A stretch of DNA of 12,113 nucleotides from Mariprofundaceae bacterium. GTDB taxonomy: Bacteria; Pseudomonadota; Zetaproteobacteria; Mariprofundales; J009. The translations under genes and the position numbers were made by a program. Where the stretch lies: NCBI GenBank assembly GCA_015489095.1, contig WFMN01000128.1, positions 1 through 12,113 of the forward strand, written 5' to 3'. The notes below the pieces were generated by a model. It made no database searches, was not told the origin of the DNA, and was given only the letters and a program-made list of their open reading frames with translations. Positions 6,316 to 12,113 of the stretch are shown piece after piece (position 1 is the stretch's first letter; each line of letters begins with the position of its first letter).

Positions 6316-8145
6316 CTATCTCCTCCCCAGTTTGTGCAGGAAGTCGAAGACGAAGCCGTTCAAATTGCCGGTGGTCTCCTGCAGTTGCTGCGCCGCCTCC
6401 AGCATCTCCTGCGCGGCCTGACCGGTGCTTTCGGCCGCTTCGGTCACCACCGACATGTTTTCCGTCACCTGAATCACCGAGTCGTTGGCGTTTTGGATGC
6501 TCATGGAGATCTCCTGCGTGGCCTCCTCCTGCTGGTTGGCCTCCGAGGTGATCTGGGCGGTGATGTCACCCACTTCGGAGATGGTGTCGGCGATCTTGTG
6601 GATCGCCTCGGTGCTCTGGTCGCTCTCTGTCTGCAACCGCTTGATTTGGCGCGAGATCTGGTCGGTCGCCTGCGCGGTCTGATTGGCGAGATCCTTCACC
6701 TCGCCCGCCACCACGGCGAAGCCGCGCCCCGCCTCGCCGGCGCGGGCGGCCTCGATGGAGGCGTTGAGCGCCAAGAGGTTGGTCTGCTCGGCGATCTCGG
6801 AGATGAGCTGCACCACATCGCCGATCTGGCGGGTGGCCTTGCCCAGCTCGCCCACGGTGGCGCGGGTGCTGTCGGCTTGGCTGACCGCGCGCCCCACAAT
6901 CTCGCCGGCGGCAACGATATGTTCGCCCTCTTGGGCGATCGAGGCGGTCAGCTCCTCGGTGGCGGCGGCAACGGTGGCGACATTCTGCGCCGCCACCTCC
7001 GCTCCTCCGGCCGAGTTGACGGCGCGCTCTTTCGAGTTGTTGGCGCTCTCCGCCAGCTGGTTGGCCTGCTGCTCGATCTGCTGGGAGACATTTTCCATCT
7101 CTTGGGCGACATCTTGAATATGCTCCTCGAACTCCGCCAGCGCGTTCTGCGTCTCCTGCGCCTTGCGGGTGAAGTCGGCCACCCCATTGAGGCTGGCGTT
7201 GATGGCGTCGCCGGTGCGTTTCATCTCGAGGGAGAGGCCGCGCACATCGATGCGGCGGTCGAGATCGCCGCTGCTCATCGCCTGCAGGCTGGAGACGATC
7301 TCCATCATGAACGCCTCCATGTTATCGCCTAGGCGGTTGATTTCGTGGGATAGGATTCCAATTTCGTCGTTGCACATGATCGGCTGCACGCGTGGCCCCA
7401 TCAGCCCCTTGCCCCACTCATCCATCACCGCCATCTGCCGGCTGATGCGACGGCCGACCACGGTGGTGAAGACCAGTTGGGTGATGATGCCGATGATGAT
7501 CACCGCCGCGATCATCCCCCACAGGTTATACTCCATCTCACCGAGGCTGGTATCGACACCGAGGAACTTGTGATCCATGTCCTCCTTCTGAAACGCCACC
7601 ACCCGCGCCAGCGAAGTGATGAGGTCGTGCCCCTTGTCGTTAAGCTTGGCGATGGCGTCGGAGAGCTGTTTACTGTCGTGGGTGTCCCGCGCGCTCTCGA
7701 CCTCGGAGGCGATATCGACAAGGTCGTTGAACTCGGTGGCGACCGACTGTAGGCGGTCGAGCGCCGCTTGGATGGAGTCGTTCATCTCCGAGTCGCCATA
7801 CATGCTGAGCATGTTGCCGATATCCTCGTAGAACTTATCGACCACCTCGCTGCCGCTGTCGGCGATCGCCTGATCGCCGGTGACCGCGGCCAGCGCCAGC
7901 AGGTTGTTGGCCTCCAGCACATGCATCTGCAGTTGGGTAACCGCCATGATGTTGTTGACCGAGGTCTCCTTGGCATTGTGCATATCGACCACAACCTCCC
8001 GCTCTTCATGGATCGACAGCAGGATGAGCGCGGTGATGATCAGGGAGATCGAGGTGAAGGCCAGCGTGGTCATCCAGCGCAGCGGGATGCGCAGCGCGAA
8101 GCCGATCAACCCCTCGTTTTTCAGGATTTTTTTGAACTTTTTCAT
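6316..8145 (-). CDS. Methyl-accepting chemotaxis protein (CetA-like partner of the PAS protein)
   Basis: The 609-residue transmembrane chemoreceptor feeds CheA/CheW. Membrane segments lie at about 24-44 and 208-230, enclosing a roughly 165-residue periplasmic sensor domain that looks like an all-helical bundle; its ligand is unknown. HAMP follows (about 231-282, with NDEIGILSHEINRLGD), and a second HAMP-like stretch (about 283-325, MSSGDLDRRIDV) may be present. The cytoplasmic coiled coil carries the conserved hairpin tip EQTNLLALNASIEAARAG at 453-470 and GRGFAVVAGEVKDLA to 487. There is no C-terminal NWETF-like CheR-docking pentapeptide. ATG 8145 has AAGGAGAG 7 bp upstream, inside the last codons of the PAS gene. 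The 4-bp gap implies translational coupling with the PAS protein and a shared function. No CheA, CheW or CheY is in the window. Confidence 0.92.
   Translation of the reverse strand: MKKFKKILKNEGLIGFALRIPLRWMTTLAFTSISLIITALILLSIHEEREVVVDMHNAKETSVNNIMAVTQLQMHVLEANNLLALAAVTGDQAIADSGSEVVDKFYEDIGNMLSMYGDSEMNDSIQAALDRLQSVATEFNDLVDIASEVESARDTHDSKQLSDAIAKLNDKGHDLITSLARVVAFQKEDMDHKFLGVDTSLGEMEYNLWGMIAAVIIIGIITQLVFTTVVGRRISRQMAVMDEWGKGLMGPRVQPIMCNDEIGILSHEINRLGDNMEAFMMEIVSSLQAMSSGDLDRRIDVRGLSLEMKRTGDAINASLNGVADFTRKAQETQNALAEFEEHIQDVAQEMENVSQQIEQQANQLAESANNSKERAVNSAGGAEVAAQNVATVAAATEELTASIAQEGEHIVAAGEIVGRAVSQADSTRATVGELGKATRQIGDVVQLISEIAEQTNLLALNASIEAARAGEAGRGFAVVAGEVKDLANQTAQATDQISRQIKRLQTESDQSTEAIHKIADTISEVGDITAQITSEANQQEEATQEISMSIQNANDSVIQVTENMSVVTEAAESTGQAAQEMLEAAQQLQETTGNLNGFVFDFLHKLGRR
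6320..6328 (-). promoter_or_regulatory. Shine-Dalgarno supporting a TTG start of the lipoprotein gene
   Basis: The minus strand reads GGGGAGGAG, formed by the last sense codons of the chemoreceptor gene, and lies 9 bp before TTG 6310. It decides the rare start codon of the lipoprotein gene and ties its translation to termination on the receptor gene. Confidence 0.65.
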
Positions 8146-8149
8146 GGGG

Positions 8150-8698
8150 CTACTCTCCTTCTTCCGCCGTGGCGGCTTCGGCTTCCGCCGCCTCGGGATG
8201 CGCCAGCGGATAGAGCGGGCTGTTGCGGTAGAGCTCGTCGATCTGGGCGCGGCTCAGTTTCGCGCGCTCCTCGATGGAGCCCTCCGCCGCCGACAGGCTT
8301 TTGTAGAGGGCGTCCATCTCGTTGATCTTGTCCTGCGTCATCTTGCGGCGTACGGCAAAGTAGCCGATGATCTTCCCCTCTTCGTCGCGTTGCGGGGTCA
8401 TGGTGACATCCACCCAGTAGGTGTCGCCGTTTTTGCAGCGATTCTTTACCTGTCCGCGCCACTCTTTGCCCTGCGACAGGGTATCCCAGCACCACGCGAA
8501 GGCGATGCAGGGCATGTCGGGGTGGCGAACGATGTTGTGGGGTTGCCCGACCAGTTCGTCGGCGCTGAAGCCGGAGACACGGCAGAAGACATCGTTGGCG
8601 TAGGTGATGACTCCCTTCAGGTCGGTCTTGGAACAGATCCACTCATCGTCGCGCATCGAATCGTTGATCTTCTGGGTTACCGGTAGAATAACTCGCAT
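8150..8698 (-). CDS. PAS-only Aer-type redox/energy sensor (CetB-like)
   Basis: The 182-residue soluble protein has one PAS domain (about 4-120) very close to that of the E. coli aerotaxis receptor Aer: VTQK, then DLKGVITYANDVFCRVSGF, GQPHNIVRHPDMP, and NGDTYWV. R58, H59, D61 and W71 align with Aer R57, H58, D60 and W70, residues involved in FAD binding, so a flavin cofactor is likely. Unlike Aer it has no membrane anchor, HAMP or signalling domain. The C-terminal tail is an Ala/Glu-rich helix of about 60 residues. The start ATG 8698 is preferred, with GGGGAGGG 9 bp upstream; the frame extends a little further up without a better start. It abuts the chemoreceptor gene, so it probably signals in trans to that receptor, as CetB does to CetA in Campylobacter. 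A different effector cannot be excluded. Confidence 0.88.
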   Translation of the reverse strand: MRVILPVTQKINDSMRDDEWICSKTDLKGVITYANDVFCRVSGFSADELVGQPHNIVRHPDMPCIAFAWCWDTLSQGKEWRGQVKNRCKNGDTYWVDVTMTPQRDEEGKIIGYFAVRRKMTQDKINEMDALYKSLSAAEGSIEERAKLSRAQIDELYRNSPLYPLAHPEAAEAEAATAEEGE

Positions 8699-8707
8699 CT
8701 GGTTGCG

Positions 8708-8715
8708 CCCTCCCC
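8708..8715 (-). promoter_or_regulatory. Shine-Dalgarno of the PAS sensor gene
   Basis: The minus strand reads GGGGAGGG, 9 bp before ATG 8698. It places the start 16 codons inside the longest open frame and makes the N-terminus line up with that of Aer. Confidence 0.7.
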
Positions 8716-8745
8716 ATTTTGCGTTGTGGTTTGTCCGAGGCTGCA

Positions 8746-8773
8746 ACCATAGGCGGCGGCGCTACAACTTCAA
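8746..8773 (-). promoter_or_regulatory. Possible sigma-70 promoter of the taxis/icd/hppA gene block
   Basis: Minus-strand TTGAAG (8773-8768) and TATGGT (8751-8746) are separated by 16 bp, in the gap between the ligA stop and the PAS gene. The -35 overlaps the ligA stop codon. The match is moderate and the spacer is GC-rich, so this is only a candidate. No sigma-28 (flagellar) consensus was seen in the same gap. Confidence 0.35.
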
Positions 8774-10779
8774 GCCTCCAGCGACTCCAGCCACGGGGCG
8801 AGTTCCTCCGCCGTCATCACCTTGACCCCCAGCCGTTCGGCGTTGGCCAGCTTGGAGCCCGCTTTGGCACCGGCGATGACAAGGTCGGTTTTCTTGGATA
8901 CCGACGAGGAGGTGGCGGCGCCGAGGCTGCGCAGTTTCTGCTCCAGCGCGCTCCGCTTCCAGTGGTCAAAACTGCCGGTGATGACGATGCGCTGCCCCTT
9001 AAGCGGCAGGTGGTGACCGCTTTGTTCCGCGGCCGGTTGCGGGTTGACCCCGAGTGCCCGCAAGGTGGCGATCAACTCGCGGTTGGCGGCCTCGGCAAAG
9101 AACTCCACCACCGCCTGCGCCACCAGCGGCCCTACCCCATCTACCCGTTCCAGCATCCCCCGGTTGGCCGATTGCAGCGCCTCCAGCGAAGGGAAACGGG
9201 CGGTGAGCGCGCGGGCGGTGGTGGCGCCGACCAGGTGGATGCCGAGGGCAAACAGGAAGCGATCCAGCGGCCGGGTTTTGCTCGCCTCCAGCGCCTGTTT
9301 GAGGTTGCGGATGCGGGTGTCGCCGATCCCCTCCCAGCGGGCGAGCTCCTGCCACGGCAGGCGGTAGAGATCGGCGATGGAGGTGACGATGCGTCGCTCC
9401 ACCAGCTTCGCCAGCAGGCGGCTGCCGAGGCCGTCGATATCCATCGCGTTGCGCGAGACGAAGTGGCACAGATGCTGATGCAGCTGGGCGGAGCAGGAGG
9501 CGTTGCCGCAGCGGATCGCCACCTCCCCCGCTTCATGCACGGTGTGGGCACCGCACACCGGGCAGTGGCTCGGCGCGACGGGTTGCGGCGCGCGCTGGCC
9601 GCTGTTGCCGAGCGAACGCACCACCTCGGGGATGACATCGCCGGCGCGGCGCACCACCACCGTATCACCGGGGCGCACATCCTTGCGCCGCAGCTCGTCG
9701 ATGTTGTGCAGGGTGGCGTGGGAGACCATCACCCCGGCGACGGCGACCGGGGTGAGGTCGGCGACCGGGGTGAGCACACCGGTGCGCCCCACCTGCCAGT
9801 GGATCCATTGAACGGTGGTGGTCACCTCCTCGGCGGCGAACTTGCGCGCGATTGCCCAGCGCGGGGAACGGGAGATGGCGCCGAGCAGCCGCTGCTGCGC
9901 CAGCGCATCGACCTTGAACACCAGCCCGTCGATGTCGTAGGGCATGGTTGCCCGCTTCGTTTGCTCCCACTCGGCGACCAGCCCCTGGATGGCCTCGATG
10001 GTGTCGCACTGCTGCCACGGCTGCACCGGAAAGCCGCACCCTTTCAGCCACGCCAGCAACTGCTGCTGGCTGGTGACGGCCGGCAGGTCGTCGGCGCCGG
10101 CGCCAACGGCGTAGGCGAAGAAACGGAGCCCCCGCTTGGCGGTCACTCTGGGGTCGATCTGGCGCAGGGAGCCCGCCGCGGCGTTGCGCGGGTTGGCGAA
10201 CGGGGGCTCGCCCGCCTCGGCACGTTCGGCGTTGAGCTGGTTGAAGGTGGCGTGATCCATCAACACCTCGCCGCGCACCTCCAGCAGCGGGGGCGCCGGG
10301 GTGTCGATCCGCCACGGGATATCGCGGATGGTGCGCACATTGGCGGTCACATCCTCGCCGGTGGCGCCGTCGCCGCGGGTGGCGGCAGAGACCAGGTGCC
10401 CCTCCTCGTAGCGAAGGTTGATCGCCAGCCCGTCGATCTTGGGTTCGACGACAAAGGTGATGGGCGCCGCTTCGCCCAGCGCGTCGCGCACGCGGCGGTG
10501 GAAATCGGCCATCTCTCCGTCGCTGAAGGCGTTGGCCAGCGACAGCATCGGCACTTGGTGGGCGCGGGCGGCGAAGCTGGTGGAAGGAGGGGCGCCGACC
10601 GTTTGGGTGGGGGAATCCGCAGGGATCGGTTCGCCGCTTTCCTCCTCCATCCGCTGCAACTGGCGGAGCAGGGCGTCGTATTCGGCGTCGCTGATGATCG
10701 GGGCGTTTTCGATGTAGTAGCGATGGTTGTGCTCCGCCAGTTGGCGGCGGAGCGCGTCGATGGTGGGGGTGGTTACCAC
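8770..10779 (-). CDS. ligA: NAD+-dependent DNA ligase LigA
   Basis: LigA seals nicks in replication and repair using NAD+ as AMP donor. At 669 residues it matches E. coli LigA (671). The N-terminal Ia domain (LAEHNHRYYIENAPIISDAE) is followed by the adenylation domain with nucleophile K114 in EPKIDGLA, the OB-fold, a zinc finger with C406, C409, C424 and C429, helix-hairpin-helix repeats (about 440-580) and a C-terminal BRCT domain (about 592-669, LKGQRIVITGSF). The start is GTG 10779. No ATG, GTG or TTG occurs between it and the conserved Ia domain, and the upstream open frame to ATG 10878 is translated repeat sequence. The start codon lies within a dispersed repeat (copy C) and no Shine-Dalgarno is seen, which is odd for an essential gene. 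It lies downstream of the protease gene, separated by repeat DNA. Confidence 0.96.
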   Translation of the reverse strand: MVTTPTIDALRRQLAEHNHRYYIENAPIISDAEYDALLRQLQRMEEESGEPIPADSPTQTVGAPPSTSFAARAHQVPMLSLANAFSDGEMADFHRRVRDALGEAAPITFVVEPKIDGLAINLRYEEGHLVSAATRGDGATGEDVTANVRTIRDIPWRIDTPAPPLLEVRGEVLMDHATFNQLNAERAEAGEPPFANPRNAAAGSLRQIDPRVTAKRGLRFFAYAVGAGADDLPAVTSQQQLLAWLKGCGFPVQPWQQCDTIEAIQGLVAEWEQTKRATMPYDIDGLVFKVDALAQQRLLGAISRSPRWAIARKFAAEEVTTTVQWIHWQVGRTGVLTPVADLTPVAVAGVMVSHATLHNIDELRRKDVRPGDTVVVRRAGDVIPEVVRSLGNSGQRAPQPVAPSHCPVCGAHTVHEAGEVAIRCGNASCSAQLHQHLCHFVSRNAMDIDGLGSRLLAKLVERRIVTSIADLYRLPWQELARWEGIGDTRIRNLKQALEASKTRPLDRFLFALGIHLVGATTARALTARFPSLEALQSANRGMLERVDGVGPLVAQAVVEFFAEAANRELIATLRALGVNPQPAAEQSGHHLPLKGQRIVITGSFDHWKRSALEQKLRSLGAATSSSVSKKTDLVIAGAKAGSKLANAERLGVKVMTAEELAPWLESLEA

Positions 10780-10805
10780 AGAGGCGCGGAGGCGGTGAGC
10801 GTGGA
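10771..10805 (+). repeat. Dispersed 'ACCACAGAGG' repeat, copy C (partial)
   Basis: The plus strand reads GGTTACCACAGAGGCGCGGA and then GGCGGTGAGCGTGG. The first 12-14 bases match copies A and B; the rest diverges and is shorter. Its minus-strand CTCTGTGGTAA supplies the GTG used as the ligA start. It directly abuts the 78-bp element at 10807-10884. Confidence 0.6.
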
Positions 10806-10806
10806 A

Positions 10807-10884
10807 CCCGTCATTCCGGCCTCCGAGCCGGAATCCATGAAGGCTGTGGTATTGATGGATACCGGCCTGCGCCGGCATGACGGG
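10807..10884. repeat. 78-bp palindrome-ended intergenic element (REP/MITE-like)
   Basis: The terminal inverted repeats CCCGTCATTCCGGC (10807-10820) and GCCGGCATGACGGG (10871-10884) match at 13 of 14 positions. Inner hairpins are TTCCGGC-CTCCGA-GCCGGAA (10814-10833) and CCGGC-CTGC-GCCGG (10862-10875). The text CGTCATTCC...GGAATCCA...TGGATACCGGCCTGCGCCGGCATGACG is a familiar dispersed element of proteobacterial intergenic regions; its spurious translation starts MPAQAGIH and contains GRNDG. It follows the protease gene by about 32 bp and could help end that transcript, although no U-run follows. Confidence 0.75.
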
Positions 10885-10916
10885 TTTTCATCGCGGGTGT
10901 GGAGGAAAGGGAACAA

Positions 10917-12113
10917 TCAGCGGCGGGGCGGTTGCACCACGGCGAAGACCTGATCGCCCTTGCGGTCGATCAATACCCGCAGCGCATTACCTTTAGCCAG
11001 CTTGCGGTCGAAGTGGTCGAAGTCGCGCAGCGCGTTGATGGCGGTGCCGTTGATGCGGTAGATCACATCGCCGCGCTCGATGCCGGCGCGGGCGGCCGGC
11101 GAGCCGCGCTGTACCCGGTTGACCACCACCCCGTGATCGACCCTAGCGCGCAGCTTGTCGCGGGTGGTGCGGTCGAGGGTGGTGACCTCCACGCCCATCG
11201 CTTGGCGGTGCAGGGCGTGGCGACCGCGGGGGCCGACCGACGCCTGATCATCGGGCATCCGCTCCAGCTCTACCGGCAGGTCGATGGTGTCACCGTCGCG
11301 GATGATGCGCACGGTTACCCGGTCGCCGGGGTGGTGGCGGGCGATGCGAATCGGCAGCTCATGGGCGTGGTTGACCCGTTTGCCGTCGAGGGCGATGATC
11401 ACATCGCCGGCACGCATGCCGGCGCGATCGGCGGCGCTTCCGGCCTCAACCTGCGGCACCAGCACCCCCTTGCGGTTGGGCAGGTTGAGCGCCTTCATCG
11501 TCTCCTTGTCGATATCGGCGATGGCCACGCCGAGGCGGGCGCGTTCGACATGGCCGTTGCGCTTGAGGTCGGCCAGTACCGAGTGGGCGAGGTTGATCGG
11601 GATGGCGAAGCCGATGCCGTTGCTGCCGCCACTGCGGGTGATGATCGAGGTGTTGATGCCGATCACCTCGCCCTTGGTGTTGAACAGCGGGCCGCCGGAG
11701 TTGCCGGGGTTGATGGCGGCATCGGTCTGGATGAAGTTGTCGTAGGGGCCTGCGCCGATCACCCGCCCCTTGGCGGAGACAATCCCCGCGGTCACCGTCT
11801 GTTCCAGCCCGAAGGGGTTGCCGATGGCTACCACCCAATCACCCACGCGTAGGGCGTCGGAATCGCCCATGGTGACAGGGCGGAAATGGTTTCCCTTGAC
11901 CTTGATCAGCCCGAGGTCGATCTTGGCGTCGGTGCCGACCACCTTGGCCGGCAGCTCGGTGCCGTCCTTGAACTTGACCATGATCTCGTCGGCACCGTCG
12001 ATTACATGGTTGTTGGTGAGGATGTAGCCGTCGCGGGAGATGACGAACCCGGAGCCGAGGGCGTGGCGCTCCCTTGGCTGCATCTGGTTGAAAAACTGCT
12101 GGAAGAACTGATC
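10917..12113 (-). CDS. htrA: Do/DegQ/MucD-type periplasmic serine protease (5' end cut by window)
   Basis: This is a trypsin-fold periplasmic protease and chaperone for misfolded envelope proteins. The visible 398 residues begin DQFFQQFFNQMQPRERHALG, the usual loop before the protease domain, so the signal peptide and about the first 80-100 residues lie outside. In visible numbering the catalytic triad is H36 (ILTNNHVIDGADE), D66 (AKIDLGLIKV) and S139 (INPGNSGGPLF). PDZ1 starts near RARLGVAIADID and has GVLVPQVEAGSAADRAGM; PDZ2 starts near AMGVEVTTLD and has GVVVNRVQRGSPAARAGI. Two PDZ domains fit the DegP/DegQ/MucD group and exclude the single-PDZ DegS type. Which member it is cannot be told without the N-terminus and context. 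It is the most upstream gene in the window; about 137 bp of mostly repeat DNA separate it from ligA. Confidence 0.93.
   Translation of the reverse strand, partial: DQFFQQFFNQMQPRERHALGSGFVISRDGYILTNNHVIDGADEIMVKFKDGTELPAKVVGTDAKIDLGLIKVKGNHFRPVTMGDSDALRVGDWVVAIGNPFGLEQTVTAGIVSAKGRVIGAGPYDNFIQTDAAINPGNSGGPLFNTKGEVIGINTSIITRSGGSNGIGFAIPINLAHSVLADLKRNGHVERARLGVAIADIDKETMKALNLPNRKGVLVPQVEAGSAADRAGMRAGDVIIALDGKRVNHAHELPIRIARHHPGDRVTVRIIRDGDTIDLPVELERMPDDQASVGPRGRHALHRQAMGVEVTTLDRTTRDKLRARVDHGVVVNRVQRGSPAARAGIERGDVIYRINGTAINALRDFDHFDRKLAKGNALRVLIDRKGDQVFAVVQPPRR

Noticed and set aside
10780..10878. N-terminal extension of LigA from ATG 10878
   Set aside because: The added residues (MPAQAGIH..., GRNDG) are the typical spurious translation of a dispersed intergenic element and have no counterpart in LigA proteins.
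8719..10953. Very long open frame on the plus strand opposite ligA
   Set aside because: It is antisense to a complete, well-conserved ligA, has no recognisable domain and arises from the GC-rich codon pattern. Similar long plus-strand frames opposite hppA, icd and the chemoreceptor gene were rejected for the same reason.
1..12113. CRISPR array, tRNA/rRNA genes, transposase, toxin-antitoxin or defence genes
   Set aside because: No regularly spaced direct repeats, RNA-gene sequences or such protein signatures were seen in any part of the window; the only repeats are the short intergenic elements listed.

Overview
The window looks like a stretch of ordinary chromosome from a GC-rich, motile, Gram-negative bacterium, most likely in Pseudomonadota. 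Outer-membrane and periplasmic functions (TonB, a Do-type protease, a lipoprotein), an NADP-type isocitrate dehydrogenase close to the E. coli enzyme and an Aer-type PAS domain point that way. No RNA gene in the window allows a finer placement.

All eleven genes lie on the minus strand, so transcription runs from high to low coordinates. In that order they are: a Do-type periplasmic protease (5' end outside the window); NAD-dependent DNA ligase ligA; a PAS-only redox sensor; a methyl-accepting chemotaxis protein; a small DUF4398-type lipoprotein; icd; the membrane pyrophosphatase hppA; a membrane-anchored NusG domain II protein; a Gx/Hpre_diP_synt_I membrane protein; tonB; and mutY (3' end outside the window).

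Three blocks can be recognised. (1) htrA and ligA are separated by about 137 bp filled by dispersed-repeat DNA. (2) The PAS gene, receptor gene, lipoprotein gene, icd and hppA are closely spaced (4, 5, 16 and 40 bp gaps), and the first two starts after the PAS gene have their ribosome-binding site inside the end of the gene before. The PAS and receptor pair resembles a bipartite (CetB/CetA-like) version of the aerotaxis receptor Aer, here followed by central-metabolism and energy-conservation genes. (3) The NusG_II, Gx, tonB and mutY genes overlap or nearly abut and probably form a second operon.

The least ordinary parts are the split energy-taxis receptor and the intergenic repeats. A short 'ACCACAGAGG' family element occurs three times. 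Two copies form an inverted pair around a REP-like hairpin between hppA and the NusG_II gene, and the third sits directly upstream of ligA beside a 78-bp palindrome-ended element. In two cases the element appears to supply the GTG start codon of the downstream gene. No CRISPR array, prophage, transposase or defence gene was seen.
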